64,000 bases of DNA, taken from Stigmatella aurantiaca. Its GTDB lineage: Bacteria > Myxococcota > Myxococcia > Myxococcales > Myxococcaceae. The notes beneath the pieces were generated by a model. It had not been told where the DNA came from and did no database searches. It worked only from the letters and a program-made list of their open reading frames with translations. Of this stretch, positions 37,116 through 45,841 are shown in pieces. The stretch covers positions 388,634-452,633 of the forward strand of contig NZ_FOAP01000006.1 in the NCBI RefSeq assembly GCF_900109545.1, read 5' to 3'. The number at the start of each line of letters is the position of its first letter. Positions within the stretch are counted from its first letter, which is position 1. A program made the position numbers and the translations under genes.

Positions 37116-37156
37116 GCACCGGCAGCACCGGGTGGGTCGTTTTCCACCCAGCCGAA

Positions 37157-37185
37157 GGGGCCTCCGCTCATGGGCGTGAGGTCCC
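37157..37185. terminator. Hairpin between convergent genes
   Basis: GGGGCCTC (37157-37164) pairs with GAGGTCCC (37178-37185), with one G-U pair, between the convergent FYDLN gene and the 55-codon gene at 37204. There is no long T-run, so it is a weak terminator call. Confidence 0.4.
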
Positions 37186-37203
37186 TTCTGCTTTGCGGGC
37201 CCT

Positions 37204-37371
37204 TCAATTCCCAGCGACGAGCTTCACCTCGACTTCCAGCGCGGCCACGGTCTGGCGGATCTGCTCGTAGAGCGTGGGCCCCATGGTCTGCATCCCCACG
37301 GGGCGCGGGGCCGGCTTCGGACTGGCAGGGCGGACGTCAACCATCCCCTGGACTCGCTTCTTGGTGTGCAT
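37204..37371 (-). CDS. Small 55-residue protein of unknown function
   Basis: ATG 37371 follows a near-perfect Shine-Dalgarno (AGGAGGTGA) with a 6-bp gap, the strongest ribosome site I saw in the window. The product starts MHTKKRVQGMVDVRP, has a short Pro-rich stretch (PASPKPAPRPVG), then an amphipathic helix (TLYEQIRQTVAALEVEVKLVAGN). There is no signal peptide or cysteine. I do not recognise it. The upstream region toward 37554 is AT-richer, with a run of T residues at 37437-37443, consistent with a promoter. Confidence 0.65.
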   Translation of the reverse strand: MHTKKRVQGMVDVRPASPKPAPRPVGMQTMGPTLYEQIRQTVAALEVEVKLVAGN

Positions 37372-37554
37372 CGGCAGTCACCTCCTGTCTGACGTTGCAA
37401 ACCCGGACGTAGCAATTTTGTCGCCACACCCGCTCTTTTTTTTGCCTACCTAACATTTCAGCCACTTGCGGGGCCCCCGGGCGGGGACCGGGAGCCGCAC
37501 CGGGACGAATGTGTCCCAGAAGGTCTCCTTTTCGTCATTTGTGACCCAGGCGGC

Positions 37555-38328
37555 TCAGCGCAGCGCGCTCACAGGCCAGGCCTGGTCGGCCTGCTGCGTC
37601 TGCCCCACCTCGAGGGTGAAGGAGCGCGTGGCGTCGGGCAGCCGGGGGTGCCAGAAGAGCACCGTGTGGGTGCCCTCGGGCACCTCCAGGCGGAAGCGGC
37701 CCTTCTCGTCCGTCGTCGTGAAGTAGGGATGGTCGAACGTGCGAATCACGGCCCGCATCCACGGGTGGACATCGCACTTCACCTGCAGCACCCCGGGGGC
37801 GGCCGGCAAGGGCCTGCGCAAGCTGGTGCCCTCCAGCGGCATGGCCACATTGAAGAGCGGCTGGGCACCGGCGGCCGCGCGCACGTTGTGCATCACCGGG
37901 TCCGAGTTGCGCACCTCCAGGGTGGCGCCCACCCGCGCGGCGAGGATGGGAGGCTCGTAGGCACACTTGCGCTGGTCCAGCACCGGGGGCGGCGGCGTGA
38001 GCCCCTCCTCGGGCAGCGAGGCGCCCTCCACGAGCGCCACCACCACATGGGCCAGGGCCCCCTCCTCGCCCACGGCGAGGGACCGGTCGGGCACCGTGTC
38101 CCCACACACCGCGGCCACCGAGGCCGTGGTCTCCCGCAGCTCGGGCGGAGGCGGCGTACCGGTGAGCCGGACCTGGCCGGTGAGGAGGCCGCGTCCGGCC
38201 GTCGGGGCGGCGGCTCCCGCCTTGGCGGGAGGGGAAGCAGGCGGCACAGGGCCCGGGGCCGAAGAGGGCCGGCAGTCCGGAAGGGCCACGCCGAGCAGGA
38301 GAGCACCAAGGGGCAAGAGCTTGCGCAC
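37555..38328 (-). CDS. Exported cupredoxin/carboxypeptidase-regulatory-like protein
   Basis: This 257-residue protein starts at GTG 38328 after GAGGGGG. The N-terminus is a signal peptide with a possible lipobox (ALPDC). A Pro/Ala linker follows, and then a region typical of methylamine-utilisation/plastocyanin-like proteins: VRLTGTPPPP, KCAYEPPILAARVGATLEVRNSDPVMHNV, VLQVKCDVHPWMRA and a beta-sandwich ending GTHTVLFWHPRLPDATRSF. The conserved Cys, His and Met-like residues could hold copper, but I cannot confirm metal binding. Role in the envelope unknown. Confidence 0.7.
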   Translation of the reverse strand: MRKLLPLGALLLGVALPDCRPSSAPGPVPPASPPAKAGAAAPTAGRGLLTGQVRLTGTPPPPELRETTASVAAVCGDTVPDRSLAVGEEGALAHVVVALVEGASLPEEGLTPPPPVLDQRKCAYEPPILAARVGATLEVRNSDPVMHNVRAAAGAQPLFNVAMPLEGTSLRRPLPAAPGVLQVKCDVHPWMRAVIRTFDHPYFTTTDEKGRFRLEVPEGTHTVLFWHPRLPDATRSFTLEVGQTQQADQAWPVSALR

Positions 38329-38493
38329 GAGCCCCCTCTAATGGGTCTGCGGGAGCGTTTCAAATGGCGCCCACCCAGCGGCTCCCCTAAAGGATAGAGA
38401 CGGGGGCACTTTGGGCGTTGGACCCCAATGCATTTTATTGGTAGAGGTGCGCTGGACCACACGCCGATGTGGTCCTCGTGGGAGGCAGCAACT

Positions 38494-39222
38494 TTGCGGG
38501 AGAAACTGAAGGCGCTGGCGAACCTCCAAAAGGTGGACATGGAGGCGGCCGCCCTACGTAAGGCCGCGGATGTCCATCCCAAGCAGATCGCCGAGTTGGA
38601 GCGTGAGCTGGGTGCCGCTCGCAGCGCGATCGAAGCCGAACGCAGCCGGGTCGCGGACATCGAGCGCCAGAAGGCGCAGCTCGAGCAGAACATCACCGAC
38701 GACAAGGACAAGGTGAAGAAGTGGGAGGCGCGCCTGGCAGAGCAGCGCTCCACCCGCGAGTACTCCGCCCTGGCCCGTGAAATCGACATCGCCAAGAAGG
38801 CGAACCTCACCATGGCGGATGAGCTGGTCGAGCTGACCAAGACGCTCGGCGCCGCGCGCGAGACGGTGAAGGGCAAGGAGGGCGAGTTCGCCACCCGGCA
38901 GCAGCAGCTCGGCGCACGCATGAGCGAGCTGCGCGCCAAGCTGGCCGAGTCCGAGACGCAGGTGAAGCAGCTGGAAGGCCAGCGCTCCAACGTGGCCGAG
39001 GGCGTGGACTCCAACCTGCTGCGCCGCTACGAGGCCATCCGCAAGAAGAAGCTTCCTGCGCTGGTGGGCGTGGTGGCCGGCACCTGCCAGGGCTGCAACA
39101 TGAACGTGCCCCCTCAGCTCTACAACCAGCTGAGGACCTCGCTGGGAACCGACGTGTGCCCTTCGTGCAACCGCATCATCTATGCGGTCGAAGCACTCGC
39201 CGACCCGACGGCGTCGAAATAG
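38494..39222 (+). CDS. Coiled-coil protein with C-terminal C4 zinc ribbon (DUF164/CT398-like)
   Basis: I place the start at TTG 38494, which follows GGGAGG (38480-38485) with 8 bp spacing and gives the family N-terminus REKLKALANLQKVD. ATG 38467 or 38428 are in frame but have no ribosome site. The 242-residue product is almost entirely a long coiled coil. It ends in a zinc ribbon CQGCNMNVPPQLYNQL and CPSCNR. Proteins of this type are typically encoded next to RNase HI, exactly as here (4 bp gap). The molecular role is not established. Confidence 0.85.
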   Translation: MREKLKALANLQKVDMEAAALRKAADVHPKQIAELERELGAARSAIEAERSRVADIERQKAQLEQNITDDKDKVKKWEARLAEQRSTREYSALAREIDIAKKANLTMADELVELTKTLGAARETVKGKEGEFATRQQQLGARMSELRAKLAESETQVKQLEGQRSNVAEGVDSNLLRRYEAIRKKKLPALVGVVAGTCQGCNMNVPPQLYNQLRTSLGTDVCPSCNRIIYAVEALADPTASK

Positions 39223-39226
39223 CCTC

Positions 39227-39853
39227 ATGCCGACGCCCACCGAGGCCGAAATCCTTCGCCACATCGCGCGGGAGGAGCCTCTGACGGCGACCGTCCGTGC
39301 CTTCCGGGGCATGACGCGCGAGCGCCTGGGGCAGCTCCTGGAGCAGGCCGCCGAGCAATTGGCGCCCTCCGCGCCCCCGGCCGCCGCGGCGGCCCCTGTC
39401 CCCCCCGAGTCCCCGGGAACGCCCGCCACCGACGAGGCGAAGGGGACGGTTCCCCGCCTGCGGCTGTACTCGGATGGCGCGGCCCGGGGCAATCCAGGGC
39501 CCGCCGGTGCCGGAGCGGTGCTCATCGAGCCCGGCGGCCAGGTGGTGGCGCGGATCGGCAAGTTCCTCGGCCAGCAGACGAACAACTACGCCGAGTACAT
39601 GGGGCTGCTGATTGGCCTCAAGCACGCGCGGAGCCTGGGGACGAAGGAGATTGAAATCTTCGCCGACAGCGAGCTGCTCATCCGCCAGTTGGGCGGGCGC
39701 TACCAGGTGAAGAGCCCCATCCTGCGTCCTCTGTACGAGGAGGCAGTGAAGCTGCTCAACGACTTCTCCCGCGTGAAGCTCGTCCACGTGCCCCGCGAAA
39801 TGAACGCCGAGGCCGACGAGATGAGTAACCGGGCCATCGACGAACGCCTGTAG
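39227..39853 (+). CDS. rnhA: RNase HI-like ribonuclease with N-terminal extension
   Basis: ATG 39227 lies 4 bp after the zinc-ribbon gene. In the 208-residue product, residues 1-75 are a helical/Pro-Ala-rich extension that is not the known hybrid-binding domain. The RNase H fold follows with its four acidic residues in YSDGAARGNPGP, NNYAEYMGLLIGL, IFADSELLIRQL and NAEADEMSN. It should cut RNA in RNA-DNA hybrids. The absence of the basic protrusion seen in E. coli RNase HI matches the YpdQ/archaeal-like subtype. RNase P RNA starts 46 bp downstream. Confidence 0.88.
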   Translation: MPTPTEAEILRHIAREEPLTATVRAFRGMTRERLGQLLEQAAEQLAPSAPPAAAAAPVPPESPGTPATDEAKGTVPRLRLYSDGAARGNPGPAGAGAVLIEPGGQVVARIGKFLGQQTNNYAEYMGLLIGLKHARSLGTKEIEIFADSELLIRQLGGRYQVKSPILRPLYEEAVKLLNDFSRVKLVHVPREMNAEADEMSNRAIDERL

Positions 39854-39899
39854 CGAAGCCGGAGTGGCCCCGGCTGCCCCACTGTTGTAAGAGGCGGGT

Positions 39900-40297
<398 letters not shown>

Positions 40298-40381
40298 TTT
40301 TTCCCTTGTATTTCCACCTACTTAGGCCCAGGATAATCAGGGATTTAGCAGATTAACTGGGATCTAAATTCGTGCTTAACC

Positions 40382-40412
40382 GGGCAGTCTAAGACTGGCT
40401 GCCTGCCCTTTT
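40382..40412 (+). terminator. Intrinsic terminator-like hairpin downstream of rnpB
   Basis: GGGCAG (40382-40387) pairs with CTGCCC (40403-40408) and is followed by TTTT. An inner CAGTCT-A-AGACTG palindrome lies in the loop side. The position is suitable to end the rnpB transcript before the acquired module. Confidence 0.5.
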
Positions 40413-40467
40413 CGTCAGCTACTTAGTGCCTATATATTAATAGTGGATTGGTGATGTAGGAGTGCCC

Positions 40468-40653
40468 ATGGAACTTGTGACGGCCACCAGCACTGACTTC
40501 CCCCCCGAACGCCGTAGTAAATGCGCCGAGGAGTCAAGGCGATTTGCCGAAGCCCGGCTCGCACACCTTTCGCGAGAAGAGAAGGAAGAGCGTTTCCGGT
40601 CGTTCAACGCAGGACTTTTGGACCTGATCCAGTCGGGTCACTTCCAGAAGTGA
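40468..40653 (+). CDS. Small helical protein paired with the nucleotidyltransferase-like gene
   Basis: This 61-residue protein starts at ATG 40468 after AGGAG with a 6-bp gap. It is charged and helical (CAEESRRFAEARLAHLSREEKEERFRSFNAGLL). It has no recognised domain. It ends 6 bp before the nucleotidyltransferase-like gene. The segment is less GC-biased at third positions than its neighbours, with many T- and A-ending codons in the partner gene, which suggests acquisition. By position it could be an antitoxin-type partner, but that is a hypothesis. Confidence 0.6.
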   Translation: MELVTATSTDFPPERRSKCAEESRRFAEARLAHLSREEKEERFRSFNAGLLDLIQSGHFQK

Positions 40654-40657
40654 CCCG
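40634..40657. promoter_or_regulatory. Perfect 11-bp inverted repeat across the two-gene junction
   Basis: CGGGTCACTTC (40634-40644) and GAAGTGACCCG (40647-40657) are exact inverted copies around a 2-nt centre. A further GAAGTGAC follows at 40657-40664. The repeat covers the stop codon of the first gene and reaches the start region of the second. It could be an operator, or an mRNA hairpin that controls translation of the second gene. Confidence 0.65.
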
Positions 40658-40659
40658 AA

Positions 40660-41202
40660 GTGACGTCGTCCGAAGCATCTACGGTGCTTGCCAAGCAAGT
40701 TTGGGCCGTTCTTCAGCGGTATACCGTTGATGCTGTCGTGATCGGAGGCGTTGCTCTCGCTGCGCACAACTATCCAAGATCCACCGATGACTTGGATCTT
40801 GGTGTTATCGCGACTCGCGCTACGCTGCGCGCGGTTTACGATGAGTTCTTGCGGTTGGGCTACACTGCAGAACTTCGGGAGCCAGACGGCGACGATCCCC
40901 TCGGCGGGGTAATCGATGTTGAGGATAAGGCTGGTGGGTTCGTCCAGATCGTCAACTTCGATAACAGCCCAAGCGGTGGGTTTCCCAGGGTCATTCGTGA
41001 TGCGCTTCAAGCCCTCGGTCCTCCCATCAGCAGGCTTCCCATTGCTCCCCTGCCCCACATCATCGCCATGAAGCTCTACGCGGGCGGCGATAAGTCGCGG
41101 CGGGACATCCAAGCGCTGGTTCGAAACAACCCGGATGAAGACTGGGAAGCGATTCGAACCCTGTGCAAGAGCTACAACTTGGACACTTACGGGCTGTTCT
41201 GA
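40660..41202 (+). CDS. Nucleotidyltransferase-like protein (AbiEii/DUF6036-type)
   Basis: This 180-residue protein (GTG start) has the minimal nucleotidyltransferase core: VDAVVIGGVALAAHNYPRSTDDLDLGVIA, i.e. a glycine motif followed by DDLDLG with the paired catalytic carboxylates. Later come IPLPHIIAMKLYAGGDKSRRDIQAL-like residues at 340-420 bp. This layout is common in toxin-antitoxin and abortive-infection nucleotidyltransferases as well as in orphan enzymes. Many T- and A-ending codons set it apart from flanking genes. It is convergent, 2 bp from the next gene, directly after the RNase P RNA gene. Confidence 0.75.
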   Translation: MTSSEASTVLAKQVWAVLQRYTVDAVVIGGVALAAHNYPRSTDDLDLGVIATRATLRAVYDEFLRLGYTAELREPDGDDPLGGVIDVEDKAGGFVQIVNFDNSPSGGFPRVIRDALQALGPPISRLPIAPLPHIIAMKLYAGGDKSRRDIQALVRNNPDEDWEAIRTLCKSYNLDTYGLF

Positions 41203-41204
41203 TT

Positions 41205-41756
41205 TCACGAACCCACGGGAATCTGCGCCAGCAGGATGCGGCTCTGCCCGTCGTTGCGCACCGCCTCCGGGTTGGTGAGCGTCATGCGCTTGTCCCCGCG
41301 GGGCTCCCACAGGCCCATCCACAGGTTGACCTGCGGCGAGGTCAGGCCCGGCGGAAGGAAGAGCGAGAACTCGTCCTTCACCGTCTCGCCCGGCTTCCAC
41401 TGTGTAGTGGCGTACAGGCCGCTCGCGGGCTTGTGGTCCAGGTTCATCCGCTCCATGCGGCCCGCCGGGTCCTCCACGTGCACGAAGACGATGTAGTCCT
41501 CGTCAATGGGCGCCAGCACCTTGAAGAAGACGGTGATGCGGGCCTGCTCGCCGGGCTTCACCCGGCCGGGCTGCACCGAGGCGCCCACCACCTCCACCTT
41601 CCCGCCCAGGTTCGCCCCGCTCTTGATGGACACCGCGGGCACCTGGGACACCGTGGCCTGCCGACGCTCATTCTCGGTGGCCCCTCCGGGCGCCTCGACG
41701 ATGCAGGCGCAGAGCAGAAACAGCGGCGAGAGGCGGAACGGGAGCGGGACGCGCAT
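41205..41756 (-). CDS. Hypothetical lipoprotein
   Basis: This 183-residue protein has an N-terminal hydrophobic segment ending FLLCACIVEA, with a possible lipobox. The mature domain looks like an immunoglobulin-like beta-sandwich (KPGEQARITVFFKVLAPIDEDYIVFVHVEDPAGR). The sequence FVHVEDPAGRMERMNLDHKP is like the extracytoplasmic domain of some glycosyltransferase/Ig-like proteins. No catalytic motif. It is divergent from ftsY, with a 69-bp gap that holds both starts. Confidence 0.65.
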   Translation of the reverse strand: MRVPLPFRLSPLFLLCACIVEAPGGATENERRQATVSQVPAVSIKSGANLGGKVEVVGASVQPGRVKPGEQARITVFFKVLAPIDEDYIVFVHVEDPAGRMERMNLDHKPASGLYATTQWKPGETVKDEFSLFLPPGLTSPQVNLWMGLWEPRGDKRMTLTNPEAVRNDGQSRILLAQIPVGS

Positions 41757-41825
41757 GGTGAAGGGGGTTTTTACCGGTCCTCGGGCGCTGCATCCACCGG
41801 CGGATTGTTATAAGCGGTGCGCCCT

Positions 41826-43403
41826 ATGACGACTCCGCCGCTCCTGGACGTCCTCACCGCGCAGGTGCCCGCCCCTTCTCCCCTGCCCCCGCCGCCGAAC
41901 GCGACGCCGGGCACGCCCCCCGGCACCGAGACCGGAGTGCCCCCAGCCCCCGAGGCCAGCCCCGTGAGCACGGTGGTGGGCTACGGCGTCATCGGGCTCT
42001 TTGTCCTGCTGATGCTGCTGGCGATGCGCAAGCTCCTCTTCAAGCCCGCCCGGGCGCCGGAGCTTCCCAGCAAACCCACGCAGGCGCCGGAAAAGCCCGC
42101 CCTGCCCGAGCAGGCGCCCCAGCTCCGCGTGGAGCTGCCCCCCTCCGAGGCGGAGCTGGCCCGGCTCCGCGAGGCCGACGAGGCCCACGCCCGGGTCCAG
42201 GCGCTGACCCGCCAGCGCGAGGAGGCCACCCGCGCGGCCCGGCAGGCCCGGGACGTCACCGAGCGCACCCGCCTGGAGGCCGAGGCCGAGGCCCTCAAGC
42301 AGCGGGAGGAAGAGGAGAAGCGCGCCGAGTACCGCGCCAAGAAGGCCGCCGAGGAGGAAGCCCGGGAGCGCCGCAAGCGCGAGCGCGAGGAGGCCGAGCG
42401 GCTCGTGGCAGAGCAGAAGGCCCGCGAGGCCGCCGAGGCCGAGGAGGCCCGGCGCGCCGTGGAGGCCGCCGAGCGCGCGAAGATTCAGGCCGAGGCGGGC
42501 CGGACGCTCGCGCAGGGCCTGGACAAGACCAAGAGCCAGGGCTTCATGGCTCGCCTCAACGGCCTGTTCGGCCAGAGCCGCCAGGTGGACGAGTCCGTGC
42601 TGGCGGAGCTGGAGGAGATCCTCTTCACCGCGGACATCGGGGTGCGCACCGCCTCGAACCTGGTGGAGCTGGCGCGCGAGAAGCTCAAGCGCAACGAGCT
42701 GAGCAACCCCGAGCGCATCAAGGCCCTCATCCGCGACGAGGTGGCCCGCATCGTCGACCTGCCCGTGCCGCGCTCGCTGGAGGGCGGTGGGCCGCCGCAC
42801 GTGGTGATGGTGGTGGGCGTCAACGGCGCCGGAAAGACCACCACCATTGGCAAGCTGGCCGCGCAGCTCACCGGCCAGGGCAAGAAGGTGGTGCTCGCCG
42901 CGGGAGACACCTTCCGCGCCGCCGCCACCGAGCAGCTCGATGTGTGGGCCCAGCGCGCCGGGGCCGAGCTGGTCCAGGGCGCGGACGGTGGTGACCCCGG
43001 GGCGGTGGTGTTCAACGCGGTGAAGCGGGCCCAGGAGGTGGGCGCCAGCGTCGTCATCGCGGACACGGCGGGACGGCTCCACACCCAGGCGCCGCTCATG
43101 GAGGAGCTCAAGAAGGTCAAGCGCGTGCTGGGCAAGGCCCTGGAGGGCGCCCCCCACGAGGTGCTGCTGGTGCTCGACTCCACCAACGGCCAGAACGCCA
43201 TCCAGCAGGCCAAGCAGTTCCACGAGGCGGTGGGCATCAGCGCCATCGCGCTCACCAAGCTGGACGGCACCGCCAAGGGCGGCGTCATCATCGGCATCTG
43301 CGACGAGCTGAAGCTGCCCGTGGTGTGGGTGGGCGTCGGCGAGAAGATCGCCGACCTGCGCCGCTTCGAGCCGCGCGACTTCGTCAAGGCCCTGTTCGAC
43401 TGA
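41826..43403 (+). CDS. ftsY: Signal recognition particle receptor FtsY with N-terminal membrane anchor
   Basis: The start is ATG 41826 (GTG 41817 is possible), giving 525 residues. A Pro-rich leader precedes a transmembrane helix (about 48-66) and a long charged Glu/Arg/Ala coiled linker (about 100-225). The SRP GTPase NG domain follows: G1 GVNGAGKTTTIGKLA (about 331), DTFRAAA, DTAGRLH and TKLDGTAKGG. FtsY docks ribosome-SRP complexes to the SecYEG translocon. The genuine helix anchor differs from E. coli, which uses amphipathic lipid-binding segments. Confidence 0.95.
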   Translation: MTTPPLLDVLTAQVPAPSPLPPPPNATPGTPPGTETGVPPAPEASPVSTVVGYGVIGLFVLLMLLAMRKLLFKPARAPELPSKPTQAPEKPALPEQAPQLRVELPPSEAELARLREADEAHARVQALTRQREEATRAARQARDVTERTRLEAEAEALKQREEEEKRAEYRAKKAAEEEARERRKREREEAERLVAEQKAREAAEAEEARRAVEAAERAKIQAEAGRTLAQGLDKTKSQGFMARLNGLFGQSRQVDESVLAELEEILFTADIGVRTASNLVELAREKLKRNELSNPERIKALIRDEVARIVDLPVPRSLEGGGPPHVVMVVGVNGAGKTTTIGKLAAQLTGQGKKVVLAAGDTFRAAATEQLDVWAQRAGAELVQGADGGDPGAVVFNAVKRAQEVGASVVIADTAGRLHTQAPLMEELKKVKRVLGKALEGAPHEVLLVLDSTNGQNAIQQAKQFHEAVGISAIALTKLDGTAKGGVIIGICDELKLPVVWVGVGEKIADLRRFEPRDFVKALFD

Positions 43404-43404
43404 C

Positions 43405-43420
43405 GGGCCCCGCCGGGCCC
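43405..43420. terminator. GC-rich hairpin between convergent ftsY and peptidase genes
   Basis: GGGCCC and GGGCCC (43405-43410, 43415-43420) flank CGCC. They form a short self-complementary stem exactly at the convergence point, without a T-run. Confidence 0.3.
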
Positions 43421-45186
43421 TACGGAGACATCGGGCCCAGGAAGTCCTCCAGCAGCTTCAGCGTCTCCTTGTCGAGCTGGGACGCATCCATGCCCCCCAT
43501 CAGGGCGCCCAGGCTCGGCTTGCCCAGGTCCTCGTCCCCGTGGGCCTCCTCCCACCAGCGCTCCTGGAGCCGCGCCAGCTCCCGCGCATGCGAGGGGGCC
43601 GCCTTGCTCAGCTCGCGCAGGAACCCATCCGCGCGGGCCCACTTGTAGCGATAGGTGTCCACGTACGTGCGCAGCGCGCGCTGGAACGTCTCCTCCCCCA
43701 CCCGCTTGCGCGCCGCATCGAACATCAACGGCGCCTTGCCGTAGACGATGGCGCCGTACTCCATGGAGCTGGAGAACTGCTCGGTGGGCCGGTGCGCCGG
43801 GCCATCCTCGCCCCCGGACATCCGGTACAGGTGGTAGGCGGACACCAGCGCCTCCGCCTTCAGGGCCTCGGCGGCGGGCTTGCCGTGGGCCCACTCGAAG
43901 TAGAGCACCGCCGCGTACTGCGTGAGCGCCTCGTCGGCCACCGGATCCTGGATGGGGTCCGAGCCCACCAGGCCCGCGAAGTACTGGTGCCCCACCTCGT
44001 GCGCCACGGTGAACTCCACCGTGCGCTCCAGCGTCTTCGCCAGGTTCGCGAACGGCCCGCCGCCCAGGTCCCCCATGCCCTGCGCGGACAGCCCCTTCAT
44101 CATCTCCTGGAGCATCTCCATGCCCTGCACCCCGGCCAGGATGCTGTTCGGGTCCGTGACGCCCCGGTACAGCGAGGTGGCCACGGTGATGAGGCCCTGG
44201 AACTCCATGCCGCCGGCGCCATCGGACAGCGGCGCCTCCAGGACGCGGAAGGACCGGTACGGCAGTGGCCCGAGCCGCTGCTCGAACTCCGAGAGCGCCG
44301 AGGCGGTGTACTTCAGCACGCGCTTGCCCACCGCCGCGTCCTGGGCCGCGTAGATACTCTCGATGGTGACGCCATTCACGGACGTGGAGGCCATCTGGTA
44401 CCCGCGAGAGACGAACACGGGGAAGTCGCGCACCAGCGCCGCGGCGAACGAGTAGCGCGGCCGGCCATCCTTCCCGGGCACCTCGCCCAGCGCCTCGCCC
44501 GTGGCGTGCACCTGCCACCCGGACGGCACCCCGATGGAGCCCAGCACGTTCGAGGGCTCATAGAGCGCCAGGTCTCCAATGCCCGAGGGGCCCGCCCACG
44601 GCTGGCCGTCCTCATTCAAGGGGGGCATCATCGGCACCACGCCCACCAGGCTCAGGAAGTCCGGCGAGGCGGCGAAGGCCCCATAGTCCCCCGCGGGCCC
44701 GGAGGCGCCGAGGGCCCCCAGCAGTGAGCTTGCGTTCTTCTTGCCCTGCGGCAGCCTGGCCTGGAGCGCCACCTCGATGCGCACCACGGTGCCCGGCTCC
44801 GCGGGGGGCTCCAGGGGAATCCGGAACAGCGTCGGCTCGGGCCGCTCCAGCTTCACCGGCTCGCCGTTGAACTTCGCCTCCGAGAGCGTCACCTGCCGCC
44901 CCTGCGCATTGGGCGTCGCGCGCAGGAACAGCTCGGAGCGGGTGCGCCCCTTCACCGTCAGCTCCACCTGCACCTTGCCCTTCACCTCGCGCTTGGCGGG
45001 GTCCGCGTCGAGCTGCACCCGGTACAGCGGCAGCTCCTCCAGGGGCCCGAGCAGCTTGACGGCCCGCTCCCGCTCGGCGGGCTTGAGGTGCTGCAAGCAC
45101 AGCTGCACCTCGGGCCGGGTGGCCGCCAGCGCGGGAGCCACCAGGAGCAGCGGGACCAGGACCAACCACCGGGGAGCGCTTGCCAT
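43420..45186 (-). CDS. Exported M1-type (gluzincin) metallopeptidase
   Basis: This 588-residue protein has a signal peptide (LVLVPLLLVAPALAA). A beta-rich N-terminal domain leads to a thermolysin-like catalytic domain. It carries HEVGH (His396, Glu397, His400) and the third zinc ligand Glu419 in DEALTQY, spaced 18 residues on as expected for M1. Upstream is GGMEFQG, in place of the GAMEN exopeptidase motif. That substitution leaves open whether it is an aminopeptidase or an endopeptidase. It should act in the periplasm or outside the cell. Confidence 0.85.
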   Translation of the reverse strand: MASAPRWLVLVPLLLVAPALAATRPEVQLCLQHLKPAERERAVKLLGPLEELPLYRVQLDADPAKREVKGKVQVELTVKGRTRSELFLRATPNAQGRQVTLSEAKFNGEPVKLERPEPTLFRIPLEPPAEPGTVVRIEVALQARLPQGKKNASSLLGALGASGPAGDYGAFAASPDFLSLVGVVPMMPPLNEDGQPWAGPSGIGDLALYEPSNVLGSIGVPSGWQVHATGEALGEVPGKDGRPRYSFAAALVRDFPVFVSRGYQMASTSVNGVTIESIYAAQDAAVGKRVLKYTASALSEFEQRLGPLPYRSFRVLEAPLSDGAGGMEFQGLITVATSLYRGVTDPNSILAGVQGMEMLQEMMKGLSAQGMGDLGGGPFANLAKTLERTVEFTVAHEVGHQYFAGLVGSDPIQDPVADEALTQYAAVLYFEWAHGKPAAEALKAEALVSAYHLYRMSGGEDGPAHRPTEQFSSSMEYGAIVYGKAPLMFDAARKRVGEETFQRALRTYVDTYRYKWARADGFLRELSKAAPSHARELARLQERWWEEAHGDEDLGKPSLGALMGGMDASQLDKETLKLLEDFLGPMSP

Positions 45187-45239
45187 GGGGCCATGTTAGT
45201 TGACCCCCGCACGAGCCGCTCGCTACAACCCGGAGGCGC

Positions 45240-45827
45240 ATGCTGCCTCGCCGACTCTTTCTGGCCATCACCGCTGCATCATTCCTCGCCTGCGTGAAAC
45301 AGGTGCCCGCTACGCCTACACGCTCCAGCGTCCAGGCGGTGCCCTTGCTGGCGGAGACGCCGGAGCAAGAGACCGAGCAGCTCGCGCAGCGGCGCGAGGA
45401 CGTGGAGATCGACACGCGCAACTTCGACCGCACCCCGCGCGTGGTGGCCACGGGGGAGACGCCGCTGCTGCGCCTGGAGGGCTCCCGGGCGCGCCTGGCG
45501 GGCGACGCGGCGGGCACGGTGGGCTTCTCGGTGGACAACTTCATCCTGCTGGAGGTGCTCGACGAGCGCGGCCGGGTGCTGAACCGGGGCGCGGTGGGCT
45601 TCACCGACAGCGTGCACATCGGCAAGGAGCAGGTGGACAGCGTGGGGCGGATGTCCTTCGCCTTCGAGCCCGGAGAGGTGGACCTCACCTCCCTGCTGCC
45701 CGAGAGCCTGCCGTTCAAGCTGCGCGCCACGGTGCTGGACTACTCCGGCGTGGGCCGGGTGAGCCCTGTCTTCCTGCGGCTCGAGCCCCGCGGCCCGAGC
45801 GCCGAGGACGACCTGCGCGGCCACTGA
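45240..45827 (+). CDS. Hypothetical lipoprotein
   Basis: This 195-residue protein starts at ATG 45240, 53 bp from the divergent peptidase gene. It has a lipobox FLAC and a signal core LFLAITAASFLA. The mature part is Glu-rich, then a beta-type region (AAGTVGFSVDNFILLEVLDERGRVLNRGAVGF, VDLTSLLPESLPFKLRATVLDYSGVGR) that looks like an Ig/transthyretin-like domain. I do not recognise the family. It converges on the GspE-N gene 14 bp away. Confidence 0.65.
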   Translation: MLPRRLFLAITAASFLACVKQVPATPTRSSVQAVPLLAETPEQETEQLAQRREDVEIDTRNFDRTPRVVATGETPLLRLEGSRARLAGDAAGTVGFSVDNFILLEVLDERGRVLNRGAVGFTDSVHIGKEQVDSVGRMSFAFEPGEVDLTSLLPESLPFKLRATVLDYSGVGRVSPVFLRLEPRGPSAEDDLRGH

Positions 45828-45841
45828 CTCCCCGCGGCGCC

